Shown: positions 19,372-27,347 of the stretch, one piece after another
Position numbering within the stretch: the stretch's first letter is position 1
How the letters are laid out: every line of letters starts with the position of its first letter
NCBI GenBank assembly: GCA_902803315.1
Contig: CADCPM010000037.1
Coordinates: forward strand, 1-64,000
Direction: 5' to 3'
DNA from: an uncultured Coriobacteriaceae bacterium
GTDB lineage: Bacteria > Actinomycetota > Coriobacteriia > Coriobacteriales > Atopobiaceae
Length of the DNA: 64,000 nucleotides
Notes under the pieces: generated by a model
What the model was told of the DNA's origin: nothing
Database searches by the model: none
Seen by the model: only the letters and a program-made list of their open reading frames with translations
Position numbers and translations under genes: made by a program

Positions 19372-19629
19372 ATGAAGCTGTATGAAAAGATAATCGTCGG
19401 TGCTGGTCTGTTGGTAGTGGGCGTGACTGCGGCTTATCGCTATGTGCTCTCGGACGACCAGCGCTCGGCCCTGCGCGAGGTTGGAGACTCGTTGCGCGAG
19501 GCCACGCAGGAAGTGCGCGATACCGTGGCACCGCTGGTTTCGGATGGGCCGACCAAGAGGGAAATACAGGAGAGCTTCGAGGCCAATCGTGAGCGTACCG
19601 CGAAGCAGTGGGAGAAGCTTGGCTACTAG
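19372..19629 (+). CDS. Small membrane-anchored protein, function unknown
   Basis: An 85-residue protein with one N-terminal membrane helix (IIVGAGLLVVGVTAAYRYV, about 7-25), followed by a charged region that is probably helical (ALREVGDSLREATQEVRDTV). I do not recognise the family. It starts one base after the parB stop, so it is probably co-transcribed with parAB. An in-frame GTG further upstream lies inside parB and is not used here. Confidence 0.65.
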   Translation: MKLYEKIIVGAGLLVVGVTAAYRYVLSDDQRSALREVGDSLREATQEVRDTVAPLVSDGPTKREIQESFEANRERTAKQWEKLGY

Positions 19630-19777
19630 TTACCTGGTGTTGGTACGGCTGTCGGTTGTTCGTAGCGTATATGTTGGGGCGCCCGCAATGGAGACGGTGG
19701 TCTCCGTTGTGGGCGCCTTTCCTGAGGACCGGGCGCATTTTTCTGTCCACTGGCTTCTCCGCCGGGCGCCTTTCCCG

Positions 19778-20040
19778 AGGTTCCGGGGAGGCCGTGTACA
19801 CTTTCCCACCCGCAAACGTCCTTGACGGGCACACTCTCCCGAGGTTCCGGGGATGCCGTGTACACTTTCCGCTCCTCGAACGTCCCCACCGTGCGTACAA
19901 ATGACCGATTTGTGTGCACGGTGGGGATAGTTGTGGGCAAAAGAGTGCGCACGGCGAGAGGTGCGGCGCCGTGGAGTGCGCACGGTGGGGATGTCCGAGG
20001 GTCGATGAGTGTACACGGCGAGCGCCGCGGAGCCTCGGAA
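19778..20040. repeat. Multi-unit inverted repeat with GTGTACAC and CCCCACCGTGCGCAC boxes
   Basis: Two direct units with CCGAGGTTCCGGGG followed by GCCGTGTACACTTTCC start near 19779 and 19840. The second continues into GTCCCCACCGTGCGTAC. After a small central hairpin (ACAAAT...ATTTGT, about 19895-19912) the pattern runs in reverse: GTGCACGGTGGGGAT, GTGCGCACGG twice, GTGTACACGGCGAGCGCCG and GAGCCTCGG. The elements occupy the convergent gap between the 19372-19629 gene and rlmN. No gene is visible in 19630-20139. Confidence 0.85.
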
Positions 20041-20042
20041 TG

Positions 20043-20090
20043 TCCGAAATTGTCGGCAGCCCTCCAGTTGCTCGTAAAATCGGATGACGC
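20043..20090. repeat. Solo copy of the TCCGAAATTGTCGG element
   Basis: TCCGAAATTGTCGGCA, 16 unrelated bases, then TAAAATCGGA. The same two blocks with the same 16-base interval occur on the minus strand at 12592-12641. This shows that the large palindrome upstream of dnaA belongs to a dispersed family. Confidence 0.8.
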
Positions 20091-20101
20091 GCCACGCTGT
20101 G

Positions 20102-20131
20102 CCCCCAGTGTTTCACGTGAAACACTGGGGG
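20102..20131. promoter_or_regulatory. parS centromere site 2 within a 30-bp perfect palindrome
   Basis: The consensus parS TGTTTCACGTGAAACA occupies 20109-20124. The palindrome extends perfectly on both sides (CCCCCAG...CTGGGGG) to 30 bp. It lies nine bases after the rlmN stop, so the same DNA could also form a hairpin at the 3' end of the rlmN transcript. Confidence 0.97.
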
Positions 20132-20139
20132 CGAAATAC

Positions 20140-21204
20140 CTACTGCGCCAACCGCTGGCGTAGCTGACCGCAGGCGGCGTCTATGTCGGCACCGCGGGAC
20201 TGTCGTATGGTTGCCTCCACGCCCACGCTGGCCAGCCTGCGTACGAAGTCCTCGGCGCGGCGGGCCGAAGCGGGCTGGAACTTGGACCCGCTTACCTGGT
20301 TGAGCTGGATTATGTTCACGTGGCACAACGTGTCCCGGCAGAAGTCACACAGGTAAGTGAGCTCCTCGTCGGAGTCGTTGACGCCCTTTATGAGGGCATA
20401 CTCGTAGGTTGGCCTCCGTCCGGTTCGGTCGGCATACTCGCCCATGGCATCGTAAAGTCGCAGCAGAGAATAGCGCTTGACGCCGGGCATAAGCGCGTCG
20501 CGGGTCTTTTGCACAGCAGAATGTAGCGACACCGCAAGCGTGAACTGCTCGGGCTCGCGTGAGAAGCGCGTGATCATGGGAATGATGCCGCAGGTGGAAA
20601 CGGTAAGATGTCGTGCGCCGATGCCCATACCGTCGGGCGCGTTCAAGCGTCGCAGCGCCGCGAGGGTGTTGTCGTAGTTGGCAAACGGCTCGCCTTGGCC
20701 CATGAGCACCACGCCGGTAACGCGCTTGCCAAAGTCGTCGCGCACGTGGATCACCTGGTCATAAATCTCCCCGGCCGTAAGGGAGCGCGTGAGTCCAGAG
20801 GCACCCGTCGCGCAAAACGCGCAGCCCATGCCGCATCCTGCTTGCGTGGAGGCGCACACCGTAAGGCGTTTGTCGGTGGGCATCCCCACGCACTCAACGG
20901 TTGTGCCGTCCTCAAACGAGAGCAGGTACTTCTTGCTGCCATCGGCGGACTTTTGGCTTGCGACCAAGCTCGTGCCGCCCAACGTGTATTGCTCGGCCAG
21001 CGTCTCTCGCAGCGCTTTGGGAAGGTTGGTCATCTGGTCGAACGAGGAAACGCCCTTCTCCCAGATCCACGAATCGATTTGCTTGGCCCTAAACGCCGGC
21101 TGTCCCATGCCCACAAGCAGCTCCTGCAGCTGCGTTCGCGAGAGCGCCTTGAGGTCCGTACGCTGGTTTTGGCCATCTTTGCGTGATTGATTTACAGGCT
21201 GCAT
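20140..21204 (-). CDS. rlmN: Dual-specificity RNA methyltransferase RlmN
   Basis: A 354-residue radical-SAM enzyme that makes C2-methyladenosine in 23S rRNA (A2503) and some tRNAs. The cluster motif CGMGCAFC (CX3CX2C) is present, as are GVVLMGQGEPFANYDN and the SLHSA segment. The C-terminal part contains GVEATIRQSRGADIDAACGQL, whose cysteine forms the methyl-carrying pair with one near the substrate site. I chose the ATG at 21204 because GAGGAG precedes it; an in-frame ATG 60 bases upstream has no site. Confidence 0.95.
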   Translation of the reverse strand: MQPVNQSRKDGQNQRTDLKALSRTQLQELLVGMGQPAFRAKQIDSWIWEKGVSSFDQMTNLPKALRETLAEQYTLGGTSLVASQKSADGSKKYLLSFEDGTTVECVGMPTDKRLTVCASTQAGCGMGCAFCATGASGLTRSLTAGEIYDQVIHVRDDFGKRVTGVVLMGQGEPFANYDNTLAALRRLNAPDGMGIGARHLTVSTCGIIPMITRFSREPEQFTLAVSLHSAVQKTRDALMPGVKRYSLLRLYDAMGEYADRTGRRPTYEYALIKGVNDSDEELTYLCDFCRDTLCHVNIIQLNQVSGSKFQPASARRAEDFVRRLASVGVEATIRQSRGADIDAACGQLRQRLAQ

Positions 21205-21344
21205 GTTATTTTCTCCTCGTCGTTGGTATTGCGCGCATAACGAAGTATCCTCATCATTTGGCAAAGCCTACATAGGTGGGCAAAGCGCAAACAAAACTTT
21301 ATGGTATGAGTCTAACGCACGCTCATTGAGTGGGGGAAAACAAC

Positions 21345-22295
21345 ATGACAAACGACGTTACTCGCAAAAAGGTGGTCGTTCTCGCCGGTGGGTGGTCCGA
21401 CGAGAGGGACGTTTCGTTTAATTCCGCGCGCGAGGTGGAGGCGGCACTTAAGGAAGCTGGCTTTACCAGCGTCGATTTGCTGGACATAGCGGAAGAGGAC
21501 TTTGTGGTGCGGCTGCACCAGGGTAACTACGACGTTGCCTTTGTGGCGCTCCATGGCGAATATGGCGAGGATGGCTGCATACAAGGCCTTCTTGAGGTGC
21601 TACATATTCCATATACGTTCTCGGGCGTGATGGCCTCCAGCATGGCCATGTCGAAGGACGTGGCAAAGAGGGTGTATGAGCGCGTGGGACTGCCCGTTGC
21701 GCCGGGCGTCGTGTTCGATGCCACGCACGAGCCGACCGCAGCCGAACTAGACAAGACCGTCGAGCAGCTTGGGCTGCCGCTGTTTGTAAAGCCGGCGGGC
21801 AACGGCTCCAGCTTTGGCGTTACACGCGTCGTTAAGCGCGAGGCGCTGGATGAGGCCGTGCGCGTTGCCGCCAAGGCGGGGGACCGCGTGCTGGTGGAGT
21901 CCGCCGTGGAGGGCCGAGAGATAACCGTTCCGGTGCTCGGCAACAAGAATCCCAAGGCACTCCCCATCATCGAGATAGACACGGGAGCGGAGTTCTACGA
22001 CGTTACCGTTAAATACGAGCCTGCAGAGCTGCATCACCGCATACCGGCTCCCCTGGAGGCTGATGTGTACAGCAAGGCGCAGGAATACGCGATACTGGCG
22101 CACGAGGCACTGGGATGCAGGGGATGCTCGCGCAGCGACTTTATTATCAACGAAGAGGGCGTTCCCGTGATCCTGGAGACAAACACCATCCCGGGCATGA
22201 CGTCCGCGAGCCTGTTGCCTGACTCCGCACGCCACGATGGGATTGCCTTCCCGGAGCTGTGCAAGCGCTTTGTGGAGCTCGCGTTCGAAAGATAG
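21345..22295 (+). CDS. ddl: D-alanine--D-alanine ligase
   Basis: A 316-residue ATP-grasp ligase for peptidoglycan precursor synthesis. Recognisable parts are VVVLAGGWSDERDVSFNSA, ALHGEYGEDGCIQGLLEVL, YTFSGVMASSMAMSKDV, FVKPAGNGSSFGVTRV and the C-terminal ETNTIPGMTSASLLP with the Mg-binding N and E. The tyrosine of the active-site loop (IPYTFSG) suggests the usual D-Ala specificity rather than D-lactate. The ATG at 21345 follows GGGGGAAAA. It lies 14 bases before the next gene. Confidence 0.96.
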   Translation: MTNDVTRKKVVVLAGGWSDERDVSFNSAREVEAALKEAGFTSVDLLDIAEEDFVVRLHQGNYDVAFVALHGEYGEDGCIQGLLEVLHIPYTFSGVMASSMAMSKDVAKRVYERVGLPVAPGVVFDATHEPTAAELDKTVEQLGLPLFVKPAGNGSSFGVTRVVKREALDEAVRVAAKAGDRVLVESAVEGREITVPVLGNKNPKALPIIEIDTGAEFYDVTVKYEPAELHHRIPAPLEADVYSKAQEYAILAHEALGCRGCSRSDFIINEEGVPVILETNTIPGMTSASLLPDSARHDGIAFPELCKRFVELAFER

Positions 22296-22309
22296 AGACG
22301 GCTAACAAC

Positions 22310-25255
22310 ATGGACAAGGTCACGCTTGAAACGCTTCTGCTTCCGGGTACGCTTGAGTCGGTGGCGCGCAACTACCGTACGCTTTCCCAACGCGCGAAGG
22401 AGGCTTCGTTCGGTCTTCTGGAGAGCGATTTAGTGGTGCTCGATACCGAGACTACGGGCCTCTCAATTCGAAAAGACGAGCTTACCGAGATTGCTGCAGT
22501 GCGTATTACGAATGGTATTATTTCCGAGAGATTTAATACCTTTGTAAATCCACTACGCCCAATACCTGCTGAAATACAGGTATTAACGGGTATTACAGAT
22601 CTGGACGTCGCTCAAGCGCCCACGCCCGAGGAGGCCGTTTGCGCCCTGGCCGAGTTCGTGGGAGGCCTTCCCGTAATCGCCCACAACGCGCAGTTCGATC
22701 GCAGCTTCGTGCAGAAGGCGCGTGGCGGCGAGGCCGTAAGCGACATATGGATCGACTCGCTCGCGCTCTCGCGCATCGCGCTGCCACGCCTCCGTTCGCA
22801 TGGCCTCGCAAACATGGCCCAGGCGTTTGGCTGCGCAGCCGTGGAGCATCGTGCCATGGCGGACGTGGAAGCCCTCGTTGGCATGTGGCGCATTATTCTG
22901 CTCGGCCTTCTCGACCTTCCCGCGGGCGTGCTGGACCGCATGGCCAACATGCACGAGGATGTGCCGTGGGCGTATAGGCCCATCCTTCGAGGGCTTGCGG
23001 CGCAAAAGGACGGCGAGCGCCTGTCGCTTCGTGACGTGAGGCGCTCGCTAGTGACGGCGGGCGACCTGCGAAGGCGGCACGACCCCATGGAAGACGGGGC
23101 GCTAGACGTCGACGACGCTGAGCGGCGGTGGCGGGCGTCCGAGGAGATCGAGGAAGCGTTCTCCGACGACGGGCTCGTGTCGCAACTGTATGACACATAC
23201 GAGCGCAGGCCTGAGCAGCAGGCGATGGCGCATGAGGTGTGTGCCGCACTGCACGACTCCACGCATCGGGCCCTGGAGGCGGGAACCGGCGTGGGTAAGT
23301 CCATGGCGTATCTGCTGCCGGCCATCCAATACGCGCAGGAGCATGACGTGACCGTGGGCATCGCAACGAAGACCAATGCGCTTACCGACCAGCTCGTGTC
23401 ACATGAGCTGCCGGCGCTCGACGAGGCGGTGCCGGGTGGTGTGCGCTATTGCAACCTAAAGGGTTACGACCACTACCCGTGCCTGCGGCGCGTGGACGCG
23501 GCCTGCGTGCGCGAGCTGCCCCTGGAGCGCATGGCGCGCAACGGCGATCCCGTGGAGCAGGTGGCCCATGACCAGCTGAGCGCGCTGGCCGTTATTATGG
23601 CTTTTGCGAGCCAGTCGAGTGAGGGCGACTTGGATGCCTTGGGCATTCGCTGGCACAACGTTCCCCGCGACATGGTTACCACGACGCCTGCTGAGTGCCT
23701 TCGTGGACGCTGCCCGTTCTTCCCCAACGAGTGCCTCATCCACGGTGCCCGCAGGCGGGCGGGATGCTCGGACGTGCTCGTTACGAACCACGCTCTGCTG
23801 CTACGCAACGTCGCGCTGGATGGCGCCATGCTGCCGCCCGTTCGCCATTGGATTGTGGACGAGGCCCATTCCTTCGAGCAGGAGGCGCGCAAGCAGTGGG
23901 CGCAGGAGCTTTCCGCGGAGGCGTCAAATCGCGCGTTTCAGACGCTTGGAGGCACGGAAGCAGGCGTAATACACAGGGTATTAACCAGTATTACAAAATA
24001 CGACTCCTCAACGCTGTTAATACGTCTTATTACAAAGGCGGCCGCAAGCGTCCAGCGAGCCTCTACGGCGAACTCCGAACTCTTGGCGCGTATTCATGAC
24101 TTGAGTGCGGTTGCTCCCTCGAGTGGCGGCTACGACAGCACCACGCTGTGGATCGGCGAGGAAGTGCGCATGAGTGAGCAGTGGCGGCTGCTCGAGGCTA
24201 CGGCAGCGCAGGCGAGCGACGCCCTTGACGCAGCGACCAAGGCGCTCAGGGAAGCGACGGACGCCATCTCGGCAGAAGACGCGCAGCTGGGCAGTGAGCT
24301 TGTCGATGCAACGCGGGCCCTGGAGCAGATTCTGGAAGCCGTGCGTATTATCGTGCTCGAGCCGGACGACACCTACGTGTATTCCGCCGAGCTCTATCGC
24401 GCGAAGAAGCGGCAGGGTCGCGAGCGTCTTTGCGCGCAGAAGCTCGATGTGGGACAAGACCTCGTGAGCAAATGGTATCCAGAGACCAAGAGCGTCACCT
24501 ACACGTCGGCGACGATTGCCGTGGGAAGCAGCTTCGAGCACTTCGACCACGCCGTGGGCTTCGATCAGCTGCCTGTCGACAAACACCAGGAGCTGCAATT
24601 GGAGAGCAGCTTTGACTACGACGCCCAGATGTCGGTGGTGGTGGCGCGCGACATGCCCGCGCCTGGCGCCCGCGGTTACCTTGAGGCACTGGAGGACCTT
24701 CTGTTCGACGTGCATCAAAGCATGGGAGGGTCTGCCCTGACGCTCTTTACGAACAGGCGCGAGATGGAGCAGGTGCATCGCAGCCTACGTCCGCGCCTGG
24801 CGCAGATTGGGCTCGACCTTGCGTGTCAGGAGAGAAACTCGTCTCCGCGCTATCTCCGCGAGCGATTCATGAGCCAGAAGAGTTTGTCACTGTTTGCGCT
24901 CAAGTCGTTTTGGGAGGGGTTTGACGCCGCGGGAGACACGCTGCGGTGCGTGGTGATTCCGCGCCTCCCGTTTGCTAGTCCCAACGATCCGTTGGTGTGC
25001 GAGCGAGAGCTACGAGACAAGCGCTCATGGTGGCGCTACTCCTTGCCTGAGGCGGTGCTTTCGGTTAAGCAGGCGGCGGGCCGTCTTATTCGCACGGCAA
25101 CCGATACCGGCGTGCTCGTGCTGGCCGATTCGCGCGTGAGTACCAAACGCTACGGCAAGACGTTTACGAACGCACTGCCCACGAGCAACGTGTACGAGTT
25201 AGGGTGCGGCAACGTCGGTGGCTACATAGAGCTCTGGCGCAAGAGCCACGAATAG
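22310..25255 (+). CDS. DinG-family 5'-3' helicase with N-terminal DEDDh exonuclease
   Basis: A 981-residue fusion. Residues about 38-205 form a DEDDh exonuclease of the DnaQ type (VVLDTETTG at 42-50, HNAQFDRSF and HRAMADVEAL). The helicase part has Walker A AGTGVGKSMAYLLP near 323-336. A cysteine-rich stretch resembling the XPD/DinG iron-sulphur region (CNLKGYDHYPCLR...CLRGRCPFFPNECLIH) follows, then VDEAH. The C-terminal motifs read ALKSFWEGFDAAGD and VLSVKQAAGRLIRT. It probably acts in DNA repair or R-loop removal. Two AT-rich patches with rare codons and GTATTAC/GTAATAC strings lie at 22500-22600 and 23960-24035. It faces the two WYL regulators. Confidence 0.92.
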   Translation: MDKVTLETLLLPGTLESVARNYRTLSQRAKEASFGLLESDLVVLDTETTGLSIRKDELTEIAAVRITNGIISERFNTFVNPLRPIPAEIQVLTGITDLDVAQAPTPEEAVCALAEFVGGLPVIAHNAQFDRSFVQKARGGEAVSDIWIDSLALSRIALPRLRSHGLANMAQAFGCAAVEHRAMADVEALVGMWRIILLGLLDLPAGVLDRMANMHEDVPWAYRPILRGLAAQKDGERLSLRDVRRSLVTAGDLRRRHDPMEDGALDVDDAERRWRASEEIEEAFSDDGLVSQLYDTYERRPEQQAMAHEVCAALHDSTHRALEAGTGVGKSMAYLLPAIQYAQEHDVTVGIATKTNALTDQLVSHELPALDEAVPGGVRYCNLKGYDHYPCLRRVDAACVRELPLERMARNGDPVEQVAHDQLSALAVIMAFASQSSEGDLDALGIRWHNVPRDMVTTTPAECLRGRCPFFPNECLIHGARRRAGCSDVLVTNHALLLRNVALDGAMLPPVRHWIVDEAHSFEQEARKQWAQELSAEASNRAFQTLGGTEAGVIHRVLTSITKYDSSTLLIRLITKAAASVQRASTANSELLARIHDLSAVAPSSGGYDSTTLWIGEEVRMSEQWRLLEATAAQASDALDAATKALREATDAISAEDAQLGSELVDATRALEQILEAVRIIVLEPDDTYVYSAELYRAKKRQGRERLCAQKLDVGQDLVSKWYPETKSVTYTSATIAVGSSFEHFDHAVGFDQLPVDKHQELQLESSFDYDAQMSVVVARDMPAPGARGYLEALEDLLFDVHQSMGGSALTLFTNRREMEQVHRSLRPRLAQIGLDLACQERNSSPRYLRERFMSQKSLSLFALKSFWEGFDAAGDTLRCVVIPRLPFASPNDPLVCERELRDKRSWWRYSLPEAVLSVKQAAGRLIRTATDTGVLVLADSRVSTKRYGKTFTNALPTSNVYELGCGNVGGYIELWRKSHE

Positions 25256-25264
25256 GCCAACCCC

Positions 25265-25286
25265 AACTTGGGGACTGTCCCTAAGT
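25265..25286. repeat. GGGGACWGTCCC-type element, half copy
   Basis: AACTTGGGGACTGTCCCTAA sits in the 44-base gap between two convergent gene ends. It matches one arm of the long palindromes at 31493-31554 and 54068-54128, but lacks the second arm here. Confidence 0.8.
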
Positions 25287-25299
25287 CAGGGTTAACTCG

Positions 25300-26223
25300 C
25301 TACAGCAGTCCCTCGGCGTATTCGCGCACACGCTGCATAATACGCTCATCTTCTGCAATAATACTGCCGCCACCAGCGCAAATACGTCGTAGTAACCACG
25401 TACTACGCTCACCGTAATACGGTATGTCGCATACCAGGCGATCGCTGTATTCCGTTACCACCTTGATGCCAGGCCAGTCAAATACGGTGTAATACGATTT
25501 GTCCAAAAACGTAATACGCACGAGCTCCGCTTGTTCTGCGGGCTTCTCGATTGGGGCGCTGGGCAAGGGGTCGCCTAGCTCCACATGCGACATCCGATCG
25601 CCCCTAAAGGTCCGCTCCTCGTCCAGGTCCAGGTCGAGCGCGCGCACGTACCAAGCGGATCCGTCGTTGGTAAGCCTCGTTACCGAGACGCGGCGTGGCC
25701 GCGGCTCGTCGTCCTTCATGCCCTTGTACCAAAACTCCAGGACTCGGTTTTCGGCCTGTGCCTGCGCGCAGACCATGAGGGAGTGCTGTTCTCCCGAAAA
25801 GCCGCCGAGCGTCTTACGCACCTCGTCCACAAGAACGTCGGGTGAGGTAAAGGCGGCTTGGAGCCGCTGACGCAACGGGTCGTCCTCCGCGATGCCGGCC
25901 ACGTCCATGGCATGCATGAGCGCGATGGTCTCGGCGGTGGTAAGGCGTATGGGAACCCCATGCACGGTTGGGTACTGCAGGGTGTATTCGCTCTCGTCCT
26001 CGTTGGACGAGAGGAGCAGCCCGCCTATGTCTTCTCCAGATGCCATGCATACGATGTCCATGAGCGAGCGGGCCTCGTCCTGCGATACCCCAAGCCTCGT
26101 GCTTATGGCCTCGATGGTTATGCTGTCGCCCGTACGACTGAGCGCGGCCATGAGCGCAACCAGCTCTCGAATTCGCTCGTTGTTGTTCTTTCGTCCCGAG
26201 GGGGAAGACTTACGATTGGCCAT
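25300..26223 (-). CDS. WYL-domain transcriptional regulator
   Basis: A 307-residue regulator with an N-terminal helix-turn-helix (ITIEAISTRLGVSQDEA) and a WYL domain (AENRVLEFWYKGMKD, then PRRVSVTRL, WYVRALDLD and RTFRGDRM) that in relatives senses nucleic acid or nucleotide ligands. A C-terminal extension follows. It overlaps the upstream WYL gene by 14 bases, so the two probably act as a pair like PafB/PafC of actinobacteria, a DNA-damage-responsive activator. I chose the ATG at 26223 because GGGAGG precedes it. The gene has an AT-rich patch rich in GTAATAC strings (25335-25530). Confidence 0.87.
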   Translation of the reverse strand: MANRKSSPSGRKNNNERIRELVALMAALSRTGDSITIEAISTRLGVSQDEARSLMDIVCMASGEDIGGLLLSSNEDESEYTLQYPTVHGVPIRLTTAETIALMHAMDVAGIAEDDPLRQRLQAAFTSPDVLVDEVRKTLGGFSGEQHSLMVCAQAQAENRVLEFWYKGMKDDEPRPRRVSVTRLTNDGSAWYVRALDLDLDEERTFRGDRMSHVELGDPLPSAPIEKPAEQAELVRITFLDKSYYTVFDWPGIKVVTEYSDRLVCDIPYYGERSTWLLRRICAGGGSIIAEDERIMQRVREYAEGLL

Positions 26224-27139
26224 CGGTACCTCCCGTAATACCGTGTATTTTCGCACGCCAAGCCGCAACGAGCTCGGGTGGGTCCACCGGCGTCAGGCCT
26301 TGGGAGAGTGCCCATGCTGCCGCTATGTTTTGGTTGGAAACCCACTCCTCACGCCTCTGGCCGTTGTCGTCCTGGAACGTGGCGACATAGCGTGACGGGC
26401 CCATTTGGAAGGGAAGCAGCACAAAGTCACGCACGTCAAAGTCGACTGGCCGCTCGAACGTGGAACGTGCCTGCTCCTGCGTGGTAATCACGCGATCGAG
26501 CCTATAGGTGTGCGGAGCTTCGTCCTTGTCGATGCGCGCGGCCACCATATAGGTGTTGCCCCTAAAGAAGAAGAACCCATACGGTGCGACCACGCGCTCC
26601 ACAATGACCCCGTTGGCCTTCGCATACTTTATCTTTGCGAGATGACGCGCCGTCATGCAGTCCTCAAGGCGCGAGAGGTTCCTGTCGCGGCGCCGTGCCT
26701 CGGTCGGTATGGCCGCCTCGGAGGTCCCGTCGAAGGAGCGGTCGATTTTGGCAAGGGCAAAGCGCAGGTCGCGTGCATACGGGTAGGAGGGGTCGGACGC
26801 CAGCGGCAGGAGCAGCAGGTCCAGCGTAAGGGCGTCTTCGCTGGTAAGTTCGCTTTCCTTGGCAAAGGAGGCCTCGGCGTCCACCTCCCAGGTTTGCACG
26901 TCGTCCATCTTGCCGGCATCGCGCACGCTGAGGCCAGCCATGGCAAGACGGCCGCGGTCGCGCTGGAACGTCTTCCGAAAGGCGGCGTCGCTCATATTCT
27001 CGGGATAGTATTCGCGGCGTATTTGGTCAGTTGAGAGGGGCCTTTGAGCGTTGATAAGACCAATGGCCAGCGCGAGCACGCGCCGGGCGGAGCGCTCGTC
27101 CTCCGTTGGTTCCCTAAAGTCGTCGTCCCATGCATCCAT
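26210..27139 (-). CDS. WYL-domain transcriptional regulator, upstream partner
   Basis: A 309-residue protein of the same architecture. An N-terminal helix-turn-helix region is around LSTDQIRREYYPENMSDAAFRKTFQRDRGRL, and the WYL domain is in the middle (ARHLAKIKYAKANG, VVAPYGFFFFRGNTYMVAARI and TYRLDRV). It is the first gene of the WYL pair, with the downstream partner overlapping its end. The genes converge on the DinG-type helicase, which suits a DNA-damage role, but their targets cannot be read from sequence. Confidence 0.86.
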   Translation of the reverse strand: MDAWDDDFREPTEDERSARRVLALAIGLINAQRPLSTDQIRREYYPENMSDAAFRKTFQRDRGRLAMAGLSVRDAGKMDDVQTWEVDAEASFAKESELTSEDALTLDLLLLPLASDPSYPYARDLRFALAKIDRSFDGTSEAAIPTEARRRDRNLSRLEDCMTARHLAKIKYAKANGVIVERVVAPYGFFFFRGNTYMVAARIDKDEAPHTYRLDRVITTQEQARSTFERPVDFDVRDFVLLPFQMGPSRYVATFQDDNGQRREEWVSNQNIAAAWALSQGLTPVDPPELVAAWRAKIHGITGGTDGQS

Positions 27140-27188
27140 GTGCTACCCCCGGATGTTCGTCCTGCCTCACGACCATTGTATACCGCAA

Positions 27189-27223
27189 ACCGTGCGTAGG
27201 GGGATTGTCCCCTTTTGCACGGT
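27189..27223. repeat. Small GGGGATTGTCCCC hairpin upstream of the M28 gene
   Basis: ACCGTGC (27189-27195) pairs with GCACGGT (27217-27223), enclosing GGGGATTGTCCCC. The centre resembles that of the larger palindromic family but the flanks differ. It lies in the divergent gap between the WYL pair and the M28 peptidase gene. Confidence 0.65.
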
Positions 27224-27347
27224 AAGCCGTTCAAACGTGCATACTCCCCGAAGGTTTATCTTGTGGTTCTTCTTCTCAATTGTTTTACGTATACTGTACG
27301 TTGTGGCGGCATGTCCGTCGCGTACGCGGATAGTAAAGGAAGAGAAC

